A program made the translations under genes and the position numbers. Under the pieces are notes generated by a model. The model was given only the letters and a program-made list of their open reading frames with translations, was not told where the DNA came from and did not search any database. From Zygnema cylindricum (Eukaryota; Streptophyta; Zygnematophyceae; Zygnematales; Zygnemataceae): 64,000 bases of DNA. The stretch lies in the NCBI GenBank assembly GCA_037447655.1, contig JBBHKE010002008.1, positions 205,194 to 269,193 on the forward strand, read 5' to 3'. Positions 34,546 through 48,349 of this stretch are shown one piece after another (the first letter of the stretch is position 1; every line of letters starts with the position of its first letter).

Positions 34546-37500
34546 CACAACCTTTTTGCCGCTGGGGCCGGTATTTCCCTTCACACACGGAGTTGTCGAC
34601 ATTGTATAACCCTGGGTGGTCCTTTGTCTATCACCTCTCCTCAATCGTCGTCGATCACACTCCCCTCCGGCCCCACAGATGAGGATTGGAATTTTGTTCG
34701 TGAGTTAGATGTTTTGGGGGCTTACGATTTGGGAGCTCCCCGCCCGCGATTGTACACGCGTATACCTATGGCCGTCAGGACAATAGTACAAGATGCCCTC
34801 CACCTCCCCTTGTCCCACATTTGTTCAAACCCGGCGGACATTGCTCCTTGGCACCTTCTTCTTATGTTCTCTCTCTGGGTGCTAGTCCTTCCAGGTCGTG
34901 GAGGGGGCAGTGGGGCTAGAGAAACTATGGCCCGTTGTCGCCGATTCCTTCGTGGTGACTGGAAGGCCCTCCACGTCGAGCATGAGGATCGGGTATCGAG
35001 CACCTCTTTCATATCACATCGGCCACCTAGGACATCGGATGTCACGGCCTCTAATCGTCGAGCAATTCACTTAGGCCGTGTTGGTGAGCTTTCTCGAGCG
35101 GTTCGGGCCCTACAACCATTCACCCCTGCCCCCGGATCTTCTTCCACTATTGAGGTCCTTCGAGCTCTCCACCCCCTTGCCCTTTCCCCTTTACCCCCTT
35201 CCATCCACGCATTTGAGCCTTCTAAGAGTTTTACTTTGGATCAGGAGGTTTTCATTAAGGCTCTTAGCTCTTCTCCTCACCTTTCAGCGGGGGACCCCTC
35301 GGGCACAGTGTATGAGTTGTTTCGCGATGTTTTGCCCCCTGAATCGGGTGCCCGGGGGTTCGATGTATTTTTTCGAGTATGTTCCCTTATTGCTAGTGGG
35401 GATGTCCCCCCTCGGATTTGTGATCTTTCTCACGGCGTCCCGCCTTGTGGCAGTCGCCAAACCTAATGGTGGGATCCGCCCTATCGCCATGGGAGAGGTT
35501 TTATATAGATTGGTGGCTCGTGCGATATGTCTCTCGCTCCAACCAGCTTTCCATGATTATTTTTCTCCTCATCAGTTTGGAGTGGCCACGAGAGGGGGTT
35601 GTGAGGTTGTGGTCCACGGGATTTGGGCTTTGTTGGATGCACATCCGGATTGGTTGGTCCTTCAGGTCGACGTTTCCAATGCCTTTAATACGGTGGATCG
35701 TAACGTGGTTTTTTTAGAGCTTATGGCGGCTCCATCTTTGATTGTCCAATTATTCCCCTTTGTGAGGGCTTTCTATTCTTTGACAAGCAGCCTTTCCTTC
35801 TCGGCCGATGGTGATCTCATTCCTCTCTTCTCTGCTATCGGCACTCGCCAAGGCGACCCTCTCGGCGGACCTTTGTTCGCCCTTGCCCATTACATGGCCC
35901 TTCGTGCCTCCGCAGCCGCCTTCCCTTCTTGCCTTTTCCCTTCCGTCACAAATGATACGCACATTATTGGGCCCAGAGAACAAGTCGTGTTGCCATATGA
36001 TTTTTTCAAGGAATGTTTAGCCGAACTCAACCTTTCAGTCCAGCTGTCGAAGTGTGTTATTTGGTCTCCTCAGGATATTCAACTTTCATTTACTCCCCTT
36101 CCTGCTTTTCAAACCCCTTCTCCATCCGATGGCATTCGGGTGCTTGGTTGCCCCTTTGGTTCCGATACCTTTGTGACCCAATTTCTTCATGATGCTTTAC
36201 AAACATATCTTGCCCAAGTGGACGATCTTCCTCACCTTCACGATCCCCAAGTTGCTTTTGCTATGTTAAACAGGTGTATTCCCAATCGCCCTTCTTACCT
36301 TTCTCGTACTTCCCCTCCCACTCCGACATTTATCTCTTCTCTTAGCTTTTGACCATCGCCTCATGGAGGTCCTCCACACTCTGTTAGGTCGTGGGGCATT
36401 TGATTGCGAGTCTGGGCCATCGGCCCGCATTTAGGCATCCCTCTCTGTCTCTACTGGGGGTTGGGTCTATTATCCACTGCTCGTGTTGCTCCTGCTGCCT
36501 ATTTGGGAAGTTGGTGTCTTATTGCCTCTACTCTTGTTTCCCGTTTCTTGGCTGGGTACACCCACGTTCTAGCTACTGTTACCCTCTGGGTTCAGACGGT
36601 GTGTTCGCCTTCCAGCGATCTCTATTGGACGCGTCACGTTCTCTTCTTCCCCATGCCTTAGTGGATGTGCCAAATTTCTCCACCCTTGTTACAAAATCTG
36701 TTGAGTGTGTCCAAGAATCGATTTATGATCAGGTTGTTGCCGCCATTAAATTCGACCTTCTCAAGGCACTTCCCTCCGATTCTTTGACTGCCCGTCTTCT
36801 CTCTTGTGGTGGACGTGGTTTTGGGTCTTGGCTTTTCGCTACACCGATTTTGTCCACTCTCCGATTCTCACCGGCTCAGTTCACCACCGCCCTTCGGTTT
36901 CACCTTGGCCTCCCCCATCCTCCATTACTTGCTCTCTTGTTTTTGCATGTAGTCGCGTCTTGGGGCCCGATGGTGTCCATTTGTTTTGTTCGCACTACCG
37001 TTGCGACTATCGCTTCAGAGGGGGGCTTTTCTGTGCGTCAGGAGGTTTCTCATATTATTCCCAGGCGTCGGATTGATGTTGTTTTGCTTGATGGTGCCCG
37101 TCGCATCTTCGGTGATATTTTGGCGGGTCTTTAGCTACAGTTGTTGGTCAGGCGGCTCGACATGTTGGGGTGGCGGCTCGTGATGCCGCTAAGGCGAAGG
37201 AGCGTGATTATGCCCACTGGGACCCTATTGATGACTTTATTCCGATGGCGGTCGTGATCTTTGGTTGTCGGGGTGTTGCAATGGACGAGTTTCTCCGTAC
37301 TTGCGCTCGACGTGCTTTCGAGCGCCGAGGACCTGGGAGCCTTCCTCCTTCGGTCCTTACTTCTTTTTATCGTCAACACTTGTGGCTTTACAACGAGTGC
37401 AAGCTTCTATTCTCCTCCGATCGGCTGTTGCGGCTATGGATCGTTGCAGGGTTCCGGAACTCCCTCAACGTGCCCCCCCGGGATGGGGGGACTTACGGGG

Positions 37501-37738
37501 TTGCTTTTCGTAGTTATTTAATTGGGTTGGGGTTGGGGTTGTAGTTTTGATTTCGTCAGTTGCCGTGCTTTTCATTTTGAGTTTGGGTGCTTTTATTTTC
37601 CTTTTGTTGTTTTCTTATTGTTTTTGTCAGTGCTGTTTTTTTATACCCCTGCTGGTAGTTTTTCAGTTTCGGCCATGCCACCCCTTTTGTACCCTCGGTC
37701 TCATATGGTTTACCGTCGTACTTTTTGATTTATCCTGC
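34546..37738 (+). pseudogene. Non-LTR retrotransposon copy B, near full length, broken
   Basis: Order: remnant of the N-terminal zinc-finger region (34546-34600), N-terminal domain (34624-35430), reverse transcriptase (35468-36350) and C-terminal region (36355-37500), then a 3' UTR shared with copy C, ending TTTATCCTGC. Frameshifts occur near 35431 (one extra T relative to copy C) and near 36345. The active site reads TNDTHIIG. The C-terminal part, better read in copy C (CACGRVFGPNGVHLLRCSHG then RIDVVLLDGARR), resembles the Cys/His motif and restriction-like endonuclease of early-branching non-LTR elements; that assignment is tentative. Confidence 0.75.
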
Positions 37739-37740
37739 GT

Positions 37741-37774
<34 letters not shown>

Positions 37775-37784
37775 NNNNNNNNNN
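37741..37784. repeat. (TA)n tract running into an assembly gap
   Basis: TA repeats at 37745-37774 end in ten N (37775-37784). The tract follows the 3' end of the non-LTR copy, and its true length is unknown. Confidence 0.95.
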
Positions 37785-38259
37785 CATGATGAGAGTCAAA
37801 ATGGCCTGTAAAACAAAGAAAAAAACCAAAGAAGTAACTAACAACAAAAAGCAATGTGGTACAATTGCCATCGCCTTCAATATTAAACGTGTTTTGGGCC
37901 GGTTAGGGGCATTTGACGTTGTGATGGACCACTGGATTTGTTTTGAAGCAACTAATTAAAAGCTGACGAGTCTTACCCTTAGACCATGATTTGTCGATTG
38001 GAAATTGAAAATAGCTTGGGCAGCTTTATATTCGTTTGACATGTATAAATAAGTTTACAAATGTGTGTCAGCATATGCACATTTACCTGCGAGAATCAAA
38101 CAAAAATGCAAATAAAGGTGAAATTAAGAAAAAAAAAACTGAGAGTAGTACAAGAACCAAATGACTAGCAAACATGACAACCAAAGACGAGAATAGGAAT
38201 GACACTGAAATCTCAGTTTTGTCACGTCTTTTTGTCGTTTTGCTCCTTTTGCCTATCTA
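37785..38259. other. Short spacer after the gap
   Basis: AT-rich sequence without recognisable genes or repeat ends. Confidence 0.4.
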
Positions 38260-39660
38260 ACACTTCGTGACTGTTTTTAAATTTTCAACACAGTTAGAAG
38301 ACTTGGATGTTGTAGAGGTGGTGGAGGGTATTCAGAGTCAGTCAATTTATCCGCAGTTGCTGAGTCTTGAGAATTTGACGTTTTCTTGGTTGAGTGGAAC
38401 TAGGCATGTGGTCTTTGAGGTTTTTATCTCTTGTATCTCCCTAATAGAATCCTCCGAGAAGAGGTTTTTCATAATAGGGTTAGGAAGGTGAAAACTAAGG
38501 ATAGTTTCTATTATCTCATTTTTAGGGCTCGTGAGACTAAAAATTGTTATAAACGTTTTCATCAATAATTGCAAGACGTGTTTCTAGTGTTTCTTTAACA
38601 TCATGTCGTCCACCTGTATCTTCGGAGGTCCCTTCCTTCCCCCTCTCTCCCCCTCTCTCTTCCTGTCTATGGAGGTCGTTATCTTCAGAGGTCCTTGCCA
38701 CCATCTTCGGAGGTCCCTTCCTCTTATCAGCGTTCTCTTCATTTGGGTGTTGTTGGTCAGCTTTCACGGGCAGTTAGTGCCCTCCATTCTTTCAGCCCTA
38801 CCCCTCCGTCTTCGCGATGCTCGAGGTTTCGAGCCCTTCATGAGGCGGCTCTCACCCCTTTGTCCCCTTCCATCTGAACTACTAATCCTCTAGATGGTCT
38901 TACTCTTGATCGGGGCACTCTTATTGAGGTTCTCCACGTCTTTAAGCAAAGGATCCATATGACACGGTTTACGAATTGGTTTTCGAGTTATTGGATGCCC
39001 TACCCCAAAGGGAAGGGTGTTTAAGGCTTTGGTGCGTCTTTCCGAGTCTTATTTTTTTACTCAGTCTTGTTCCTTTATCCCTTGTGGAAATATTCCTCCA
39101 AGGATCTGTGATCTCCTTGTGACCTCTCATCCAAACACTCATCGTTATTAGCATTAAGGATTTGTCAGCGTTGACACCTAACTAGAATTTATAATTCTAC
39201 TTTAGTGCAAGAGCATGTGGCCAATTGTTGTCCATGTCCTAAAATAGTGCCCTTACCACTCTTTTGTAACTTTTGGCCAAAAAAAATCGTGACAAAATTT
39301 GATGTTATTAGCACTAATAACAATGGCCTGTGTAGTGGCTGTCACCAAGCCGAATAGCGTGGTACGCCCCATCGCCATGGGTGAAGTACTATATTGATTG
39401 GTGGCTCGTGCCACTTGTGTATAACTCCGACCTACATTTCATGATTACTTTTCGACTCATCTTACTTGAGTGGCCACTCGAGAGGGCTGTGGGGTTGTGG
39501 TTCATGATAATCGGGCTTTATTGGATCTCCATCACATTGGTTAATCCTTCAAGTTACCGGTTACAGTTGTTAGTCAAACGGATCTACATGTTGTAATGAT
39601 CACACGTGACATTACTGGGGATGGATCATAATTATGCACACCTCGACGCGATGGATAACT
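38260..39660 (+). pseudogene. Old internally deleted non-LTR copy
   Basis: Decayed pieces align in order with copy B: N-terminal domain (SLHLGVVGQLSRAVSAL near 38720), start of the reverse transcriptase (RPIAMGEV equivalent at 39363) and a jump to the C-terminal region (equivalent of DYAHWDPIDDF near 39630). A non-homologous ~150-base stretch (about 39170-39330) with ATTAGCACTAATAAC may be another insertion. Most of the polymerase is missing. Confidence 0.65.
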
Positions 39661-39926
39661 TTAACTTTGTACCTCCGAATCTCCTTTTTTCAGTCTTTTC
39701 CTACTGCACTACGCATCAGCACCTCTTCCCAGCAACTGTGCACCTCCAGATCTCCTTTTTTCCGTCTCTTCTTGCTGCACAACGCGACAACACCTCTTCC
39801 CCGTAACTATGTACCTAAAAATTCTAAAAACCCTAAAAAACCCTAAAAAACCTTGCGGCCGTTGCCAGCAGCACGCACATTGGCGAAACCACAGGTGTAC
39901 CACATGGCTTCTTTGACTTAGTAACC

Positions 39927-41547
39927 ATGTCCGGAAACCCTTCTTATTCCCTTCTCCCTCCCCCACCTCCACCCAAACCTCGTAAACCTTCTAGGGGTTT
40001 GGAATGTCCTGGGTGTCACAACCTTTTTGCCGCAGGGCCCGGTATTTCCCTTCATACATGGAGTTGTCAAGATTTTATAACCCTTGGTGGTCCTTTGTCT
40101 ATCACCTCTCCTCAATCGTCGTCGACCACACTCCCGTCAAGCCTTACAGATGAGAATTGGAATTACGTCTGTGAGTTAGATGTTTTGGGGACTTACGATT
40201 TGGGAGCCCCCAGCCCGCGATTGTACACGTGTATTCCTATGGCCGTCGAGACAATAGTACAAGATGCCCTCCACCTCCCCTTGTCCCACATTTCTTCAAA
40301 CCCGACAGACGTTGCTCCTTGGAATCTTCTGTTCTCTCTACGGGTGCTAGTCCTTCGAGTGGAGTGGGGGCAATAGAGAGAAACTTCTGCTGTCACCGAT
40401 TCCCTGGTCATTGGAAGGCCCTCCACGTTGAGCATGAGGATCGGGTATCGAGCACCTCTTTCATACCATGTCGGCCACTTAGGCCATCAGATGACCCGAC
40501 CTCTTATCGTCGAGCGATTCACTTAGGCCGTGTTGGTGAGCTCTCTCGAGCGGTTTGGGCCCTACGGCCATTCATCATTGCCCTCGGATCTTCATCCACG
40601 ATTGAGGTCCTTCGAGCTCTTCACCCCCCTGCCCCTTCCCCTTTACCCTCTTCCATCCACGCCTTTGAGCCTTCTGAGAGTTTTACTTTGGATCGGGAGG
40701 TTTTCATTAAGGCTCTTAGCTCTTCTCGTCACCTTTCGGCGGGGGGCTCCTCGGGCACAGTGTATGAGTTGTTTTGCGATGTTTTGCCCCCTGAATTGGG
40801 TGCCCGGGGGTTCGATGTGTTTTTTCGAGTATGTTCCCTTATACTAGTGGGGATGTTCCTCCTCGGATTTTAGATCTTCTCACGGCGTCCCGCCTTGTGG
40901 CAATCGCCAAACCTAATGATGGGATCCGCCCAATTGCTGTGGGAGAGGTTTTATATAGATTGGTGGCTTGTGCGATATGTCTCCAGCTCCAACCAGCTTT
41001 CCATGATTATTTCTCTCCTCGTCAGTTTGGAGTGGCAACGAAAGGGGGTTGTGAGGCTGTGGTCCACAGGATTTGGGCTTTGTTGGACGTACATCCGGAT
41101 TGGTTGGTCCTTCAGGTCGACGTTTCCAATGCCTTTAATAAGGTGAATCGCAACGTGATTTTTTTAGAGCTTATGGCGGCTCCATCTCCGATTGTCCGAT
41201 TATTACCAATTGTGATGACTTTCTATTCTTTGACAAGCACCCTTTCCTTCTCGGTTGATGGTGATCTGATTCCTCTCTCCTCTGCTACTGGCACTCGCCA
41301 AGGTGACCCTCTCGGCGGACCTTTGTTCGCCATCGCCCATTACCGGGCCCTTCGTGCCTCCGCAAACGCCTTCCCTTCTTGCCTTTTCCCTTCGGTCGCA
41401 GATGATACGCACATTATTGGGCCTAGAGAACAAGTCGTGTTGGCATATGATTTTTTCAAGGAACGTTTAGTTGAACTCAACCTTTCAGTACAGTCGTCGA
41501 AGTGTGTTATTTGGTCTCCTCATGATATTCCACTTTTGTTCAATCCC
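39927..41547 (+). pseudogene. Non-LTR retrotransposon copy C, 5' part
   Basis: It starts near ATG 39927 with a zinc-finger-like segment ECPGCHNLF...HTWSC, then the N-terminal domain (frameshifts near 40340 and 40850) and the reverse transcriptase from 40831. The active site VADDTHIIG is intact, unlike copies A and B. The reading is cut at 41547 by a Ty3/gypsy LTR inserted after ATCCC and resumes at 56116. CCCTAAAA-like telomeric words lie just upstream (39825-39850). Confidence 0.78.
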
Positions 41548-42514
41548 TGTACCACTAATAGCGGATCGAACTTGTTTATAAAAGGGTATTTAGGAAATAT
41601 GATTATAGATTACTAAATTTGGTAGACGTTCGCGAAAGAATCACGCGATTTGGAGTTATATTTCAAAAGTTATAGCCATGGGTGCACTTAGGTGGCAGTG
41701 CGGGGTCTAAATAACAGGTGGGTATCATTGAAACGGGTTAAGGGTCAAATTAGTACCGAAATTTCGGGTGAACGTTTCATAAAGTTCTAATGAAACGTTC
41801 AGTATGCATGGTACTTCGTTTCGTACAATTTTTAGTACGAGACGTCACTTTCACTTAAGGGAATTCCATAGGAAGTTTCACGTGCAAAATTTGTGACGCA
41901 TGATCGTGCAAAGTCGTGTTTCGTTTGGCGCGCGCTTTTGCACGTAAATGTTACGTAGTGAAACGTAGCGTTTGATTGGTTAATAAAGTGCTAAGTAGTT
42001 AGTAAGAGATTACGCACGTTTTGCATTGGTCAGTCTGAGTCTTTGCTGATCAATGATTGGCCCAGGTAAAAGCCTGTTAAAACGGAGCGTTGACTCTGGC
42101 CTGGTGAGTCCAGGGCGATGATGGATAAATAGTGAAGTGTAAGAGGAGAGTAGACATCTTTTCTTTTGGAAAAAATTGTGGAAATTCCGGCTGATCTTAG
42201 TCCTGAGCGATTAATACCAAATTGGAGAAAAGGCATTTTGCATTGAAATCTCTTACTAACCAAATAGTGTTATGGTAGTTAAGAGATAGAATTATTAAGA
42301 GTGGAGAGTAGTGAAAAACACTTTAATATTAGGGTTGAGCCACGAGGGCAAGAGACCAAGCTAATGTTATGTGGACAGAAGCTTCTTCTAATTTAAAATT
42401 TATCCTTATGTGAGTGTTGTCCAATGTGAATGTGTATTTTCCAATGTGTGGAATGTGTGGTTGGGATTGTTTGTAGTTATAGGATTTTTCTGATAGGAAG
42501 GAGATCCTATTACA
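41548..42514 (+). repeat. Ty3/gypsy LTR 1 (967 bp)
   Basis: It begins TGTACCACTAATAGCGGATC and ends GATCCTATTACA, so it has TG...CA ends. The 5-base flank ATCCC on its left corresponds to CTCCC right of LTR 3. A primer-binding site follows at once. Confidence 0.92.
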
Positions 42515-42516
42515 TA

Positions 42517-42528
42517 TGGTATCAGAGC
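42517..42528 (+). other. Primer-binding site, tRNA-iMet type (internal 1)
   Basis: TGGTATCAGAGC lies two bases after LTR 1. It is the standard complement of the 3' end of initiator methionine tRNA used by plant Ty3/gypsy elements. Confidence 0.9.
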
Positions 42529-43289
42529 TTGGTTAAAAGCAAAAGAGAAGCTTGCTCACTCGAAAATCGACTGCCGTGACCGGTGAGGGTGCTCTGACCC
42601 GGGTTGGTGAAACCACAATGTGAGTGGTAGGGGATTGGAGGGAAACTAAGTGACCACACTGCCAGCGGCCGCAGGTTAGATGTGGGGCGTGCTTAGGTCC
42701 TCAAGACTAAGGCGGGGTGGGCAGTGTAGCTACCGCTGAAGCTCACTCCAATTACCTAGAGGCCAAACAAACTTGCCTTCTCTTAGCAATGATTCATGTG
42801 TAGAGGGAGGGCTTGAAGCCATGAAGGGTGAGGATGTGAGGATTAGAGAGTAAAAGATCCTGATGTAGTGGGAAGTGGGAAATTTGCTAATGGAGGAGAA
42901 AGAAAGTGGAGTACTTTACTTCTTCAAGAGCAAAGGAGTCCAGAAATGACTCAAAACTTTTCAAACCCTAAATTGTTACTTTTGATTGATTTCAATTTTG
43001 TTGTTGCAAAATTTATGGTTAAATCTTACCTTTGAGAGCTTTCAATTTTGCTATTGCAAAATTTGTGGGGAAATTCTTACCTTTTGTTTCAATGTTGGGA
43101 AATTGAAAATTTGAATTTGTACTAACTTACTGTCAATGTCTTTTTAATTTCTCAGATCTTGATCTTCTCAAAAGACTTGTTAAGGAGAAGAAGTCTTAGA
43201 TTGGAGCAATCTGAGGATTTCAAATCTGCATCAAATATCACTAGGAAATTATACTCTATCTTTCTTTTGCTTGATTTCATTGTGTGATA
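42529..43289 (+). other. Untranslated leader of internal region 1
   Basis: This is the leader between primer site and gag. It includes a short duplicated phrase (CTTTCAATTTTGCTRTTGCAAAATTT in similar form near 42985 and 43043). No coding region is seen. Confidence 0.6.
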
Positions 43290-44604
43290 ATGGCAAATTC
43301 TGCATGGAAACGCAAAAAAGAGAATGCGTTCAATGTGTTGAAGAAGCGGACTGTGAAATTGGTCAAAAGATTTAATAATCATGCTGCCGCTGTGGATGAA
43401 ACCATTTCCGAATTGAAAAGTGAATTGAAATTTATCAAAGAAAATGGAAATGTTTCAAATGAGAATTTACATGAACTTATTAACTTAATTCAGACCAAGA
43501 ATGATATGAATGACCAAAAGGGTGAGAGTAGCAAAAGGAATGCCCGTTTTAGGGAGGATGATCATGATAGACCTAAGAAGATAAGGGATCTGAAATTGTC
43601 TATTAGTGAGGCAACATCGTTTGATGGTAAGAGGATCGATGAGTTGGATGCTTGGATTTTTCATAAGGAATATTATTTGGAGTCTAAAAATTGCGATCGT
43701 GATGATTACACTTCTTTTGCTGTTAACTGTCTAAAACGCGATGCTCAGATTTGGTATTATACTCAGAGAAGGTCTAAATTGATTCCTGATAATGCAGATT
43801 TGGAAACTTTTAAAACCGCGATCAAATCGCGTTTCTTGTCTGTCACTTTTAAATCCATAATGGAAGAAAAGTGGTTGAATTGTAAACAGACTGGATCTGT
43901 GAAGGATTATATTGTGGAATTTGACTCATCTAGCATTAATGTCATAGGTTTGACTGATGAAATGGCTAAATTGCATTTCTTGAACTATTGAATCCTATAC
44001 TGAAATCAGAGCTAAAACATCAAAATTTTAATAATTTGAAGGAATTACAAGATAAGTCATTGGAATTAGAGGAATAGTTGGGGTATAATCGGGAAACTCG
44101 ATCACTCAGGGGTAATTTAAATGAAGTATCACAGTGAGATGAGTAGGAATTTGTTGAAGAGGGTCTGAATGCAGGTTTGGTGAATAGGCAAAATATCTTC
44201 ATGGGAAATCAAAAGGGTGGACATAGTGTTAATGCAGGAAATAAATTAAACAAAAGAGGGGGGTACATTAAAATTCCTAAACCAAACATTAATGCCCAGA
44301 AGCCTAACCTTACCATCCCCACATGCAGTATTTGTCAGAAAAAGGGTCATAGAGCATTTGAGTGTGCACAACTGAAAAAGATTAACTGTTATAACTGTGG
44401 AGAGGAGGGACATTTTAGTAGAGAGTGCATAAAACCCAAAAAAAAAGTCACATGTTTCAAATGCGGAGGTCCTGATCATTACGCCATAGACTGTACAGAT
44501 AAAGGTTCTCTTAAAACAGCCGAAGTAAATGAAGGTCTCTAAGAGGATATTACATTATACCTAGCTGAGCAGGAAGCCCAGGAGGTAGGAAACGGAAAAG
44601 ACTA
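43290..44604 (+). pseudogene. gag of internal region 1 (broken)
   Basis: It starts MANSAWKRKKENAF and carries a capsid-like region (DAWIFHKEYYLE, then AQIWYYTQRR). Three CCHC zinc knuckles follow: CSICQKKGHRAFEC, CYNCGEEGHFSREC and CFKCGGPDHYAIDC. A one-base deletion near 43988, in-frame stops near 44075 and 44136, and a further stop at 44540 break it. The second copy lacks these early lesions. Confidence 0.88.
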
Positions 44605-44619
44605 ACTTAAAGTCCCTAG

Positions 44620-47600
44620 TTGAGTCAACCGGATCCAGAAGTTAAAAAGTTAAATTTGGAGGGCAAATTATTGAATGGAAAAGTTAGGATAGCTGAATTT
44701 ATTATGATTCTCACTACACTGCATAGTTTAAATAATCCTTCTGATGAAATTCTTAACAACATACCTATGTTAGGACTGTTAAGTAATGATGACACCAGAC
44801 ACAGTTTGATTAGATTTGAGTCATTTGTGGAAGGAAAACCGTTGAAAGTAATGGTTGATTTAGGGGCCACACATAATTTTATTTCAAATAAGTTTGTAGA
44901 GGAAAATAAAATTCCTACTGTCATAAGGGAAAAACCTTTACATTTTCAAGTGGCAAATGGTAATAAGTCCACATTAGACTTACAAACTGACACAATGGAA
45001 GTTGATATCCAGGGTCATAAAATGAAAGTTGTGTGTGAAATAATGAATTTGGGAAGTGAAGAACTAATTATGGGAAAGCCCTGGCTAACTGAATACAATC
45101 CTCAAATTAATTGGGAAATTAACACCTTGAAAGTGAAGTCTGAAAACGATTGGAAGGTTTTGCAAGCATTATCTCCTAAGAAATTGCATAGGAATCATAT
45201 AAATAACATAACCAGATTGGGAGTGGAAGGTTTGATATCTGCTAAACAATTTAAAAAACACTTAAAAGATAAAACAAATCATGTTTTTTTGTTATTAGTA
45301 ACTGAGGCAGTTACTGATAAAAGGGGGGGAGAAAACACTAACATTGATGTCATCCCTAAATCAGACACCACTAAAACTTTCAAAAAACTAAAATATGATT
45401 TTGTAACTGACATTAATACATCTGATGTGTTGTTAAAGATTTGATTTTTGAATTTCAAGATGTTTTTCTTAGTGATTTACCCTCAGGAAGGCCACCTTCC
45501 CGAGATATAGAACATGTTATTAACCTTGAACCTGGTTGCAACCCCCCTGTCACAGGAATTTATAAGCACAGTTTCTTTGAGCAAGAGGAGTTAAAGAAAC
45601 AGATCAAAGAACTCTTAGAGAAGGGACATATTCAGCCCAACAAATCACCGTATGGAGCACCAGTTCTCTTTGTCAAAAAGAAGGACAGAACGTTGAGAAT
45701 GTGTGTCGATTATCGTAGTCTGAACAAGATTACGGTGAAAGATAAGTATCCGTTACCTTTAATTACTGATTTGATAGATCGTTTAAAAGGTGCTAAAGTT
45801 TTTTCGTTGATTGACCTGCGTAGTGGCTTTAATCAGGTGCCAATCAGAACTGAGGATGTTGATAAAACTACTTTTAGGACTAGGGTAGGTCATTTTGAAT
45901 GGATAGTAATGCCATTCGGCTTAACGAATGCACCGCCTACTTACCAAAGATTAATGAACCAAACTTTTTCTGATTACATAGATGAGTTTGTTCAAGTGTT
46001 TATTGATGATATTCTAATTTACACTGAATCTAGAGAACAACATGTAATTCATTTAAGAAAAGTGTTAGAAAGGTTAAAAGAAAGAAAATTATACGGAAAA
46101 TTGTCAAAATCCAACTTTCTTAAAAGTGAACAATTATTTTGGGACACATAGTTGGTGGGGAAGGTGTTAAAACAGATCCATCCAAAATTTTAGCAATCCA
46201 AAATTGGAAACAACCTACTAATGTCACAGAAGTTAGATCGTTTTTGGGATTGGCCACTTATTACAGAGAAATTTATCAGGAATTTCAGTATGATCGCCGC
46301 ACCTTTGACGGATTTACTTCAAGAGAAGGAGACGTTTGTGTCGGGAGCTGATCAGGAGGGAGAATTCGAGGAATTAAAAAGGAAGTTGACCTCTGCCCCT
46401 AGACTGGTGTATCCTGACCTTGCCAAGGAATTTGAAGTTCTAATCACTACTGATGCATATGATAAAGGTCTAGGTGCAGTCATAAGTCAAAAAGTCGGTA
46501 AACACTTTCATCCTATTGCTTTTGATTCCAGAAAATTCAATGATGCTAAAAAGAACTATATAGCACAAGAAAAGGAATTACTTCCAATTGTACATGCATT
46601 GGTGAAATGGCGTTGTTATTTGCATAATAAAGAATTTACAGTTCATTGTGATAATAAAACACTCTTTTATTTACAAAGATTAAGTGATGCGCAAATTATG
46701 ACTGGCAGACATGTTAGGTGGATGCAGAAATTAGCATATTTCAAATTTAATGTCAAACATATTCTTGGGAAGACAAATGTAGTCGCAGATCCTTTAAGTA
46801 GATGTTTTGAAATAAGTGTTATGGTTCAAGATGATTTTTTTTTAGATACAGTTGGAAATGGTTATGATAAAGATCCTTATTTGTTGTGATTTAAAAGAAC
46901 ATTTCGGGAGGGAATTCTGACCCATTGAATGAGAGACATGTCAAAATCTTTAGACTAGAGGATGGTTTACTGTATTTGCAAATTGGGGATAGATTATGCA
47001 TTCTTGAAATGGGAGACTTAAGAAAACAAATTTTACAGGAAGCTCATGAGCATTTAGGACATCTAAGTCGAGATAAAACTCTTAGTCAATTACAAAGTAG
47101 ATTGTTTTGGCCTGGGATGGCAAAAGAGGTGTCAAAACACGTGGAAAGTTGTGTCCCTTGCCAACAAAGTAAACCCAGTACCCAAAAACTAAAAGGTCTC
47201 TTAAAACCTTTGGATATCCCCGAAAGACCGTGTGAATCTGTCAGTATGGATTTTATTGTTAAGTTGCCTGCTACATCTAAAAGGAATGACAATATCATGG
47301 TCGTAGTCGATAGGTTCAGTAAAATGGCAATCTTTATCCCTTACAAAACCACTCATTCAGTTGTAGATATTGCAAAGTTATATTTTGACAACGTGGTCAG
47401 ACATCATGGAGTTCCTCTATCTATAGTCAGTGATACAGATTCTAAATTTACGTCTGCTTTTTGGAAAGAATTACAACAAAATTTAGGCTCTGAATTGAAA
47501 ATGAGTACCGCTTATCATCCTAAGACAGATGGACAGACAGAAAGGATGAACGGTACACTAGAGGAAATGCTTAGGACTGTTTGCAGTGGAGTTCGGAACA

Positions 47601-48304
47601 CATGGGAATCTAAACTGCCATTAATGGAATTTGCATACAATTCATCTAAACATGCTAGTACAGGATTCTCGCCATTTAAAGTTGCATAAAGAAACCAACC
47701 TAGAGAAGCATTGGGCTTAATAACAAGGGTCACTCAAGAGAATAGGGGTTCTAGAAAAGAGTTTTGGGAACACGTTCAAACAATTTGGAAAACTGTGCGG
47801 GATTCATTAATGGAGGCACAAAGGAGGCAAGAATTAAATGCTAATCGCAAACGGGGTGATTGGGTGTTACGCACAGGTGACAAGGTTTGGCTTTCTACAA
47901 CTCATTACATGTGCAAGATTGAGGGACAATCGGATCCTACGCGGAAATTTGCCCCTAAGTACATCGGACCATTTACTGTAATCGAGATGATATCGTCAGT
48001 TGCTGCCAAATTGGACTTCCCGCCTTTAACAAAAATTCATCCAGTGATACACATCAACCAATGGAAACCAGCGAAACTTCGACCAAGTGAAAGAGAATTG
48101 GAATTGGATCCCTCAATAATTATAGAACCTGAAGTTCACAGATGGGTAATAGCTTAGGTTGGTCAACGGTTCAAGGTTGGTGATACTATATTCTCGCAAG
48201 TGCATTATCTAAGAAAGACTGAGGATGAGTTGACTTTAGAGGATAAAAATTCTGAGTTTTTACAGAGGTATTAGAGGGATAATAATATAGAAGTCCCGCC
48301 TTGA
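44620..48304 (+). pseudogene. pol of internal region 1 (broken)
   Basis: Domains in order: aspartic protease with VDLGATHNFIS (Leu where Ser/Thr is expected), reverse transcriptase 45441-46140 with VFIDDILIY intact, RNase H with TTDAYDKGLG and HCDNKTL, integrase 46925-47689 with an HHCC finger (HLGH ... CVPCQQ) and D-D-E residues in SMDFIV, VSDTDSKF and GQTERMN, then a GPF-type module and a weak chromodomain-like tail. Frameshifts occur near 45430 and 46140; stops lie near 46887, 47687 and 48155. It is in the -1 frame relative to gag, starting about 15 bases after gag ends. Confidence 0.9.
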
Positions 48305-48335
48305 GAATTAAAGGTGTTTAACTGAGGTCAGTTAA

Positions 48336-48349
48336 AAATAAGGAGGGGA
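48336..48349 (+). other. Polypurine tract before LTR 2
   Basis: AAATAAGGAGGGGA directly precedes the TG of LTR 2. It serves as the plus-strand primer. Confidence 0.85.

Noticed and set aside
39820-39852. CCCTAAAA repeats as an interstitial telomere
   Set aside because: Only about three imperfect units occur, and in the leader region of a retrotransposon; too short to call.
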